The notes under the pieces were generated by a model. The model made no database searches. It had not been told where the DNA came from and saw nothing but the letters and a program-made list of their open reading frames with translations. This document shows, in pieces, positions 24,070 to 36,000 of a DNA stretch of 64,000 bases. Both the position numbers and the translations under genes were made by a program. Source of the stretch: Nemopilema nomurai (taxonomy: Eukaryota; Cnidaria; Scyphozoa; Rhizostomeae; Rhizostomatidae); the NCBI GenBank assembly GCA_003864495.1, contig PEDN01001358.1, positions 62,001-126,000 of the forward strand, read 5' to 3'. Within the stretch, counting starts at the first letter, position 1. The number at the start of each line of letters is the position of its first letter.

Positions 24070-27000
24070 AAATTAAAATATCAGAGAAAGAAATTGGGAT
24101 TGATGCTAAAAAATTGACATAAACGAACAATATATAATACAGGCACCAACAGTACAAACGCAAAATCTTTGAATAATGCGAAAATGATATACAGAATAAT
24201 ACCTTCCAATAGCCATTAAGGCATTCTATACAAACACGCATTTTTAAAAAAGTAACTTTTTATAAAATAGTCCCAATGGCATACAAATGAAAATTGGTTG
24301 AGAAAAATCCAGCAACAAGAAATTACGGAAAAGATTTATAAACTTGAATCCTAACGATACTAACATAACATTAACATTGTACTTCAAAATGAAAAATTCA
24401 AACCTTTTTCAGAATCGTCTCCTTTGGCAAATTTCGCTTCTTGTGTTAGGCCCTCCAACTGACTTTTCAAGAAAACGTTCTCCTGGAATAAAAATGATTT
24501 CATAGTATAAATGGCAACGGAAGAGTATTGAAAGCGAGTAAATTGTCATCGAGGTAAAAACTTAAACAAAAACTTGGACTGGATGCTTAGATAATGGCAG
24601 ACAAATCTGAAGTTATGTTTAACCACTCTATTAAACCTAAATGGGCAGTGACCTTGTTTCCTGAGACATGGCTCGCAATAGCTAGAAATAGCGGAACCAG
24701 TTTATGCAGACTTACTACAAAGTACTTTTAAGGATATTTTAGTATAACATACTTAAAAAGTACTTCAACAATGCAAAACTGGTTCCGCTATTTCTAGCTA
24801 TTGTGAAGTTTTGTACTGCAAAGCACTTATTCACATACGAAATAGTTCGATGCCATTAGCTTTCAAAATGCTTGCCAGTGTACGCACAAAGTTTAGGCCT
24901 AATATAGTCTTTCTTTCGCCATGTAAAAGATGGTACATTACCCTAATAATATGTTTCAACATCACACCTTCCTGGTCACTCGCATAGCTTAGAAAATACA
25001 CATAAGAATGGTGATAATGACTTAGTCCTGGAAATAAAGCCAAGGGATGTATCAGCTGACAACGAATGGTATTCAATCTGCTTTACAAAACTAAAGAGTT
25101 TCTGGAGTGATGCCTCTCAATGAATCGAAATGGAATGGAGGCTTGCATACGTCACAGGCTTGTTCGGCAATTCGTTGGTACTGGCTCAGTTCCTCTTTCA
25201 GCTGAAGAAAAAATCGAGTTACAATAACCATTAACTAAAGATGACCACAGTGAAAATGCAACCAATACGCAATCGAAAAACTGCTGAAGTTGACGAGAGT
25301 GTTGCTGAATGAAGGAAATTGAGTGAAATATTCATAATACTTGCGGTTAATATTAGGGTGATAGTTTGCGACGAAACTGATAGCTTTCTAGGTAGGCGGA
25401 TGTGGTCAATAGAATGCCCAAATGATTATTTTTTATATAATACTCAATTTCCACGTTTATTTCCTTGCCTTTCGTATATCGGTTTGCTAATCTCTTCAAA
25501 CGAGCCAGTACTTGCTCAAACTTAATTGGCTTTTTAATCAAATAATTTCAAAACTCTGGGTCAGTAATTAAAAATTTTGAGGGAAGGATTCCAAAGAAAC
25601 AAACATCAATAGATTTATCTTGCAGTGCTTTCTACAAAGACACCTAACTTTCGCTAGAAGTACTTTACTTTGGAAAGAGAGGTGCATTTTTGTCTCTCAG
25701 TTTCTCAACCGGGTCAGTTGCTGTTAAAACTCTTTGTTTTCGGTGCTGAAGCTTTTAATTCATTTTGATTGTTAAAACTCGTCTTGTCTTAAAGAAAACT
25801 ATTGCATTGTTTTTGCTGATTGATAAATGCTCTGATAAATACCCCATACTCCAGGTTTGATTTAATCTTTACAGATAGAGCAAGCAAAATTGAGGTTCAT
25901 TGGCAAATATTTTTATATTTTATTGGCTGTTTCTCAGTGAAAAAGCAGCTTATATAATTAAAAACAGATTAATTGGAAATATTCATAGAATTTCACTACT
26001 AAGAATGTTTTGGCTTCAACATACAACACCCTGGCTTGAGGTTACCGAAAAGGCATACAATAAATAAAAATTCTTAACATACTTGCATAATTTGCTTTTT
26101 CAGAGCTGATTGTGTAGCAAGGGTCTAGAAGGAGAGGTTATTTAATTAATAAAAGCTAATCCGTCAAATTTCCTCATGTCAAAGAATTTAAAACATTTGG
26201 TCATCAAAATATAGGAGAATCTGGGAATGAGAAAACTCTAAGCATGAAGAAATGTACTCACATCTCTTTCTAAGAAATCTAAGTGCTGTCTCAACTCGTT
26301 TATTTCCCGCATTAGTTGCTCGATTTCTCAAGATGAAAACACTGATATATTCTCGAGAGAGCTCATATGAAGTTTAAGCAATGGGAATTTCAAGGAAATT
26401 TTTCTGAAATTTAGCAACAATGGTTATCTCCAAAGTCGCACGAATATGGCCAGTGTCGATAGCATTATCACCATGCAAGACTATGATCGATAGCATTAGC
26501 ATTATCAAAATATTCAGCAAGAACTTCATTGTAGAGAGTGTTACTTTGTGAGTGAAATAAATTATGAAAACAAACTATGATTGAAAAGTGGGGCTTTCAC
26601 CCTTTTCCTTTTCACAAAGAAATGGAGACAAAAGTAAGCTTCAGCAAAATGAAGTTCCGAATCAAAAAAGGCTTCTTTCCTCGTGGTCCAAAATGGAAAT
26701 GCAAACGAAATTGAGTGACAGATGCTACAAACCTGTCATCTTTCTGGGGCATGATTGGGGTGCTTGGTTTGTCCTCGACCTTTGGCCTTTGCCTCGGTTG
26801 CTCCATCGTGTGGATAAGGAAATTTGGTGGAGACTGAAGTGAATCAAACGCTCTTATTCTACTTGGTCTAGAAAGCTACTGACTAGTAATCATAAGACTA
26901 AAGCTGTATTCTATTATGCAGCTTCTGAACATACAAATAAAACAATTTTGATCTGGTCAGAGCGTGCAGTTTAGAGTAACTTTGACAGTTATCTTGCAAA

Positions 27001-30000
27001 GTATAGCTAAAAGGTCTTCAAATTCATCAACATGTAAACCACGCCTATACGTTATAGCTTCTTGGCGGAATGTTGTTTCCAAACGCTTAATAACCAGCTG
27101 CTGAAGACTGCTGATTACAGGAATAAGATTTTCCATTCTACTCTTTAACATTTCATCACAGTTTGTAGCCGTATGTTGATCTGGTTTTACATTTTTTCCA
27201 CCATGCATCCACTTCATAACACAATGAAACCCCTCATTGTCAAGAGTATCAAAATATGACATGAATGGTGTTATGATTCCTCAACCAGCAACCTGATTAA
27301 TGGGCCTCAAGTGTATCTAATCAATGCACAAACAGAATGAATTCATTTCAGAAGCACACTCACATCAGGGAGCTCCGGAATGGAAGTCAGTGCTGTGATA
27401 AACTGAAAGGCAGACGCATCCACGATGAACTGCTTCAGCCTAAGGACGCAAAGTAACAAGTGGCTATTACATGATGAGTGCATGATGTCACAACACCGGC
27501 TTTCAGAATTATTAAACATGGTCCATTAATTCTACTCAGATCATTCATTCTGCCCATGTGGAATTAACTAGCAATTTTGAATGGTGTAAACATTAAGCGA
27601 CATGAAGATTTGCCAAGGGATAATCTAGGGAATTTTCGGCAGGCCGATTGGTTTCAGAGCCAGAGCTAAAACAAGAGACAGTCGATGCTCATATGATCAT
27701 AGCCCAGTCAAATTGATATATGACACGCTCTTTTACACTCCAGTTCCAATTATTCAAATAAAACATTTTTGGGACATTGTCAGTTCAGTAATTGCCTGAG
27801 TTGATTAGCCAGATAAACGTAAGGGAGATGATTAAGAAGGGATGTAGCAAACAAAGGAGTAAGTTTGTATTACCAAGCTGTACCGTTAGCAGTAGCAATA
27901 TAAATGTATCCTTGGGTCACCTAAGATCTCCAGCAATATTACTCGATGTATTTTGCTGAACATAATGAGGTCGAATACTTAAAAATAACAAGGCATCGCC
28001 AAAATGCGATAAAAATAAACACTGCTACGTGGTTCACAGGAAGAAGTTCACAAATGATTGAGATCTAAAAAGAATCCCACTTGTATTTCTTAAACTCTAA
28101 AGCGTGAGATTTGACGACCGCCCCAAACCAGCCCCCCCCCCCCCCCCTCCTGCAACTTCAGTGAAATAACGAGCAAAATCGGTCAACAGTAAATTCCACT
28201 GCTTGAGGTTCTAGCATATAACAACATGAACAACGTACCTTGAAAACTGTTGGTTAAAACGCGTCCGGTGTCCACTGAGAGTATCGGGCGGAAGACCTAA
28301 CACAAATTGAGATATTAAACATCAATGAATAATAACGATGTATCATCTTCTACATAAGGCGTGCCTTTACAAGAACTGCTTTCTCACAAAGGAATAGGAC
28401 TGCAGCAATAATTACTCGTTAATAAAAATACACACACTACTATAACATTTCAGCCACCAGGTAAGAAAACGATTTTGAAAACCGTTACGTTTCCACAGAC
28501 TTAATCAACTTACAACTTAAAAATTACAAACTACCATACAAATAACAAACTAGCACGTATACAAATATGCACAAATATGCACAAAGATGCATTGACGATT
28601 GACCAACTAAAGAATATGCAAATGGAGGTAATGTTGATGTCGATGAATTACAAGTAGCATCGCAAAGTTCTATGGCCGAGGGAATTTCTTTTCATAGGAC
28701 AAGGCCTTGGAACTGTTTATAAGAAGGAGCCGTAATTATACCACAGCATCAAAGCCCTTGATGATAGTCAGTAAGCGACGAAGTGCTTGTTTTTTTAAAT
28801 CAAACAAACTCGTTGCAAATACTTACACTTATGCAGCCTGATCATTACAGACACGATCATATCGTAGACCCCACTGCATTCCTATTAAGGTAGTATATAC
28901 AACTTCATAAAATAATACGCACAATACATACAGTTTCACTCGTAATATTTGGGAAGGAAACTGGAAATGGAAATGGGAAAAAAATAACGGAGTGATGTAA
29001 CAGAAGGAAATTTGAAAGCTTTTAAGGATCAGGCCAGACAAGACTTCATGCTCAACATGGTTGGAAAAGAGCCCTGACTTACTTACTTCTTTTTTTTACT
29101 TCTAAGGATTGGGGGCTAACAAAGAGGTACATTTCATTATAATTGTTATATTCAATTTTATTAAAAATAATTTTGATTGGCCCAAACATGAAAACCATAG
29201 CAAAGCGATCGCAAAAGTATCTTGGCAAAGGGAAAAAGTAAACGTAGTGCAATAGAGGAAATGGAGCAACGAGAAATCGTAAGAGTGTGAAATGATAGAT
29301 CTAGGGATGTGGCTACTGAAAGAGAGGCTTGGAACTGAAGAAAGGGGTGTGCAAGACAGGTAAAGAGAAGAAACAAAAATTGGCGGCCTCAGCAACTAGC
29401 CCTAATTGAGTGAATTAACTAATCCAGATCTAGGAGCAGACTTTCTAATACTTTGCAAACGATCCATGGATGAATGAACGGGCATGGTTTGGCTCAGTTT
29501 GGATTTCAAAATCACTCGAAACTCACTCGAAAGGGTGCAGGGTGCTTCAAACATTTGGCTGGTGACATTTCATTAGATGAAAACTGATTTAGAATCTTTG
29601 TACCAAGTTAATTCGAAATTCTGTATTCCTAGTAGGCACAGCTGAAACTGAGGGTTTCTCTTCATTTACTGGGAATTTTACATCACAAATGACGGTGGAG
29701 GCAGCTGAGAAACCACCGTAAGACGTCACTGCCTCACTACACACTGAGATGAGATGGTTTTTTGATGGAGAGTTGAGAAATGAATCTGGAACGTTTAGTT
29801 TACTTTTTTACGTAAGGCTTCTAGAATATGTGGAATGACGAAAAATGCAAACATGCACAATATGTGTATTTACATAAAGCAAATGAGATACTTGAATATT
29901 TAAGTTATAATTGGAAAGGAACAGATGGAAAACACTGTAAAACTGCGAAGGACAACACTGTGGATTATTCTTATTTAATCTCAATAATTACAGTGTAGCT

Positions 30001-33000
30001 GTTAAAACAAAGATCTTCTGTTTCAAAACGACCAACGTTACTTTGCTGGTTGCCACGTGCCTTCAGCCCACGCCTAGATTTGCGTGATAGGCCTATGAGC
30101 ACGTGACTTGTTGATACCAGAGATTGGACACAGCTGAGGTCCCAAACCTTTTTCAACTGCCGACCGGTAATTCGTGTTCAGCTAAGTACTAATTGACCTA
30201 CGGACCAGTACAGGTGCGGGACCAGGGGGCTGGGGACCACTGACGTACGTGATACGAACCGGCGAGAAACCGATCGTGGTGCGGGCAGCTTTAACCGGAG
30301 GTCATCGATGAAAAACTGAAAGTCGTGCTTCTTTACGCATTTTTTGAAAATCTGACAACTTATGCAAAAAGCCCCGTGAAATGCGTTTTCTTAGAATCTT
30401 AGTTTAAGTTCAACGTTTCATAGACCTGTGGAGATTTTTGATCTACAACTTTGTTGAAACATCATTAAATTTAGCAGTAAATGCACTTCGTGGTGAGCAG
30501 CTAAAGAATAGTTCATGCTTGTACTTTCTAACAGGCAAATGCATAGGCAGTGAGTTTGAAAGTCAGTTATCCAGCATGCAGAGGTTTGAGTAATTGACCA
30601 ACAAAGATCTCTGTAGAATATTTGCTGAACTCGGCCGTCACCACAACTCCTCAGTTACATGAGAAGATAAAGAATACCAGATAGATTTACGGCACCTTTG
30701 GGTAAATGAAAGCTAGTCTTGATGACGTACGCATCCAGCATGGGCGGATACGAGGGGCAAATCACTCCAAAAAAATCTCGTATAACTTTCGTGAGAATCC
30801 TATTGTTTTGTCGAAAAATCCTGGGAATCCTATTGTTTCCGTGGAAATCTCGTACGCTATTTGCAGGGGTGAATTGCCCCTCGGGCTGATACACACTGGG
30901 ACGAAGGGCGCTTGACAGCCGTTCACTTTTTGAGGTGGATCGGACCTCAGAAGACTGGGGCTGATACAGCAGCTATGACGTCACAAGCAGTAAGTGGTAC
31001 ACAATGCTACGCCGGTTTGCAACAGAATACGGGATACGGGAATAAAAATCGAAAGTCGTTCTAAAACATGTAGCGATACCGTCTAAGGAGAAAAAAAACT
31101 GTGGAGGATGACAAAGGGTACCTTGGCATGTTTACTAGCAGCTGTTATCACAACGACCTAGTACCGGATGGTGCTAAGGGTGGACGCTTGGTGAAGAGCA
31201 CAGCAAGAAGATTAGCTGACGAGGCAGAAGCGAGCGTTGCTATAAGATCCCCTCAATACAATGACAATGCTCTACCTACTACTCGGCATGTGTGAGCCAT
31301 TTCGCAAGACAACGATGCTACTTGGTTTCGTGTCAGTGAGGCATCAAGAAGAGGCATGAATCGCCTCGAACACAAAACAATACCTTAAGCAGCGGAACCA
31401 TCGGAGCTATCCGGCACTGCGCACTATGGACTTGAGAATTGTTCTTCGATTTATCCAGGGTCTTCATGACTAAAATAAAATAGACACACAAAGGATAGCG
31501 GTACATTGTTATTACTGCTGATGGCGGTAAAAGCCAGGTAGTGGAGCCATGCTTTGACATGATGGGGGAGGGGGGGGGCTATTGTAACGTCTTTTCAAGA
31601 TGAAGGGAAACTCTAATTATGGAGGAGAACTATGGAGTAGGTCAATTGGCCTAAGTTCATACTAAGTAACGCACAAGGGATACTCTAGTTTTGACGTTAT
31701 TTCCAATAATAGAAAGACTAACTTGAACGTGACCAGTACACGACAGTCATAGTACAAACGGAAGCTAGTTAACAAGAGTAGGTGCACCACAATACGCGCC
31801 GACAGTCAAATACAAAGCCATTAGTAAAGCGTTACGAAACACAACAGAACCAGTGAATAAAAAGGAGACGTGACGGAAACACGCAAATGAGACACCACGA
31901 AATCTATCAAATAAAAAAACAGTTGCAGTCAACCAAAGAAAAATGAAAAACTGGGAATAAACGAACTTCAATGAAATAATGTTTAACTCCTGGAAAAATA
32001 ACTCCAACATCGACACTTAATAATTAAAATATTCAATAAAAACTTGGGAAATTAAAATTCTGCTTCTGATTTTTCGAAGCTGCATCCGAAAGATTCTTTT
32101 TCCGTACTAACCGAAGCTATGGCTTATTCTGTCTAAAAAAGTCCTTTGTAGGCTAGTTCAAACTTTGTGACAGTGTCCTAACTTTTGGTGCCTTCAGACT
32201 TCGAAATATTTTTCTACCTCCCATTTCTTCTAAAAAAATTGTTCAATATGTACATAGAAAAACTGAAAAGAGGCAGAGAAAAAAACTCAATTGACATGAC
32301 ACACTTATATGTGTAGAGTTAAATCGAAGAAATAGAGTTAAATCGAATTTCTATCAAGGATGTACAGGTAGTACAAAAGCTCGTGCAAATTTGCTCAAAA
32401 ATCTTCTGTAATACTTTACCAGATCCTTAGTTTAAACATGTTTCAAGAAATGCTGCAATCAGTAAAATGGTTATTATTATGGGAGAAAATTTTTAACCAA
32501 GGAGTGATAATTTTCCTTTTTTCTAGGAAGCAAATGCAATAGCCAGGCAAATCTGAAACCACTATTATGAAATGAACTAGATATTAATAAGCTTTATAGA
32601 ACAGTACTCTAGATTGACTCACTGGCAACATCAATTTTCATGGTTAGCTCATTTTTCTCATTCCTTTTGAAAATTACAACAGCCTGAATGGTACATTTCA
32701 TGGTTTCATGGTACAAAACTTCACAATAGCAAGAAATAGTGGAAATATAATTGTTGCATACAATTTCTGTACTCTTTTCCCTACATTAGTCAGATATGCA
32801 AATGTTAGAAGATGACCAAAAACTGACAGAATAGTTCTAGTTGCAGGTTTAAAAACACTAGATGACTTTGAAAGGAGCACATGATTGGTTGTCTAATGAC
32901 CAATCAGTGACACAACTATTTGTGATTGCTTTTTGAAAAATCCATCTTTCAATATAATGTGTATCAATTTCTGGTGTAAAAAGATTCAACAATTGACTGA

Positions 33001-36000
33001 AAGTCAGCATAATGATAAGCAACCCAAATATTTAATTTTCCGCCATGGTCAAAGTGTTAGACAAAGGCAATGACTAAATGTGCCATTACTTTGATATTTT
33101 CTACAACCAATGAATTCAATGTATATTTCATATTTGAACAATAGATAATAAAAAATTTTTGTACCCATCAAAACCCAATCAAAATGTATAATTTATTATA
33201 AGAAGGACAAGTTCAGACTCTCTTTGTACAAATAAAAACTGCTTCATAACTTCTGATCTGCAAGTTTGATTGACTTTAGAAAACCCATTTCAAAATGGTT
33301 TGCATTTCATTGCACATCATGAAACATGAATTGATTAATTTTGCTCATTCATTGTAACCAATGGCTAACATGTCCTAGAACCTGGGTGGATAGAGAAAAA
33401 AGAACTCCTTTGGGTCTTTTGCACCACCAATGCTTGAGTAGTAGCCAATGTGGTAAAACAGGTTAGGAACCACCAGTAGCCGTCTTCTTCCTTTGCTTTC
33501 AAAATAATTAGCAAGTGCAACATCAATTGGATTACTCTGAGTGCAAACAAGTTCTGTTCTTAAAAAGCTTAACAGTTCATCCAGCACCCTTGTGGGATAC
33601 AGCACTGCACTTATACAACATCCAGGAGCATTAGCAAGAAAATGTGTAAACTTGGAAAATTTGAAAGTTTCAAGAATATGTTGCCGTGAAAATGTATATC
33701 CAAGCATGAGAACGTAAGTACTGATCAATAGAAGGAGTATCAGCCCTTGAAATATTTCTCTCATGCTAAAATTTCTTTTCTTTGCAATAGGAATCAATAT
33801 AGATGAGGACAATGCTACAGTGACAACCAGTATACAGCAAAGTTCCAGCTTGGTGTCATAGCCAAATCCTTGCCACTTTTCAGGATGGTATAACTTTACA
33901 TAGCCAAGCGAGGTGTCTTGATGTAAACTTTGAAATAAATAGTCAAAAGTAAAATGAAAATTGTCTCCAGCAAAAGCATCATCTTCAAGCAGCAACGCAT
34001 ATTGATATTCTCTGTTGTTGCATATGTTAAGAGCTTCAACAAGGTCAACTCTGTGTTTGTCAAAAGAATCAAGTTCTTGCAAGTAGGCCATCTTGTCTTC
34101 CGTGTGTGCGATGTGATGTCGCCCTATATCAAACTGCTTTAGTCTTTCTGCTTCTTTATTCTCTTCCGGTGGATATTCTGCATTTACCACATTAAAATCA
34201 AATTGTGCCGTCATATTTGTTGTTTCCTTGACAAGCTTTGCGAATGTCTGAATCAGGTATTCTGGTGAATTCAATCGTCTTTTTGTCAATATTGATACGC
34301 ATACCTTTAGCCCACCTTTCTTTCCTTTTTGGCCTGCATTTGGCCAATCAGTTTTGGCGTGCTCACCTAAAAACTTCAGTGAATTTTCCAACCTTTCTCT
34401 GTTCTGTAAGTTTATCTTCTCCTTCAACCTGTCCGCCACAAAAAAGGACGAGTAGCCAAGCTCTCGGTACTTAAACGGCAAGACAACCAAGAACGTACTA
34501 ATGTATAGGGAGCAAATAAATAATATAATACTCCTAAATGTCCAAAATTTTCTGGCTTTTCTCCAGAAGGCACCAAACGGGCCTGTCTTCATGATAACTT
34601 GCTGCCCCGGACGGCAACAATCTCTACTTTGGATCGGCAGCTGGCAAAATACAAATAGCGCAGCTCCTTCGGCTAAACGTCAACTGAAGCAGTTTACTGA
34701 AACATTCTAGTGAGACACTCCTTCTTAAGGAAGGAAAAAGACTGTTCTTGCTTCTCTCACTTCGGACCTTCCCATTTCTACCACTGGTTCCATTCGTGAT
34801 AATGGCTGCATGCTTGATTACAACGATACGTGGAAGCGAGGCTATGCTAAGTGTGGCATACTATTAATATTCTTAATTCGTTTAACAGGTTTTCAATGCA
34901 GGCTTACAGGTCATCATCCAGTGGTGAAAGACTGTAGGGACTTATGACTCATTCAGTGGTTTGTGAATGAATGATCCTCCAGAGACAGCTTATATGGTGT
35001 AACAACAATATGATTTAATGAAATGCCAAATTAACTTGATAATTTACAGACCAGATGATGACATGGTCGAAGACATTGTTGTGTGAAAGCAGGTCTACAG
35101 ACCGCGCGGATCGATATAGGTCGAGCTTCCCCATCTTTGGGCAGGGCCGTAAATCCCGGGGAAGGGGGCGGAGGTCGGTTTCCCCAAAAAATCCCCAAAA
35201 ATTTGGGGCAAAGTGATTTTTGCGTTAGAATTGAGATCGTTTTTTTCCAAAGAAATGGGATCCTTTGTACCTGGGTTAGCATTATACTTTTTCATGCTAT
35301 AGCTACTTTGTCGAGCTCTAATAAACTATTGTTAATGGTGGTTGGTTATGTTAATATAGTGGTGTTACTCCGTGTTATTGGTTCGTCTGACATCCCCCCC
35401 CCTACGGCCCTGCCTTTGGGTGTGGCTCGACATGGCACACTTATTTCATCATCATTTAAAAGGAACGAAGATCTTTATGAAACCATGGACAAAGCTAAAA
35501 TTAGGTATATCAAATAACCATCACGAGATTGTCAAGGTTGAGCCTGCTTCCATTCAGCAAAAACAAGTAAGGTCATGGCCGGATCCAGCAGAAAGGGAAG
35601 CGTATGGATGACTTCTTTGTAAAATTGCGCAAAGTATAAAGAGCGTGCTGAATACTATAAAACAACAGGTGCTCTGGGATCTGCAAGCCCCTCAGCAGGT
35701 CAAGGGCAGGGACCTGGCAGGGGGCGGGGGTTCGGGGAGCGACGCTTTTTCAGCGTAAGAAAAACACTAGGAAGACTAGCGTCCGAACGCCCAAGGCATT
35801 AGCGAACAACGAGAGTCAACCAAGTTGGCTCATATGCCACTAGAGCTACGGTAGAAATTATTTACATAGCGGAGATCAGTATTTGCTTTTTCCAAAGTTG
35901 CGCTTGTTGCAGGGATGGTGAGAAGGATACGCAGGATCACAAATACGTTTGTGAAAAGCATCTGCTGTTTCTCAAGGTCGAAAGATCTTATCCTATTGAA

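Larger units (their letters stand above)
15694..26326 (-). other. HIP1: HIP1 exons 13-34: coiled coil, expanded by tandem exon pairs
   Basis: Exons: 26262-26326, 26083-26124, 25151-25201, 24404-24482, 23911-23990, 23345-23392, 23023-23070, 22664-22720, 21749-21796, 21430-21498, 21031-21078, 20531-20599, 20235-20282, 19888-19956, 19653-19700, 19470-19538, 18773-18820, 18569-18637, 18182-18229, 17287-17355, 16293-16340, 15694-15754. The first carries IEQLMREINELRQHL, corresponding to the family's IERLYREISGLKAQL segment of the clathrin-light-chain-binding region. KLKQKYTVLRDEH and KMIRQNAEIKRK match human KLKEKYSELVQNH and LLRKNAEVTKQ. From exon 21 onward, exons of 48 and 69 nt alternate. The segment totals about 426 residues, against roughly 310 in human, so the rod is longer. 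Acidic/basic heptads with Leu/Met/Ile core positions are evident. The acceptor of the first exon (26326) is uncertain because its phase does not fit exon 12. Confidence 0.88.

Noticed and set aside
35083..35517. 144-codon plus-strand ORF
   Set aside because: It lies mostly across the hAT MITE and its G/C-rich ends; the open frame is a by-product of the element.
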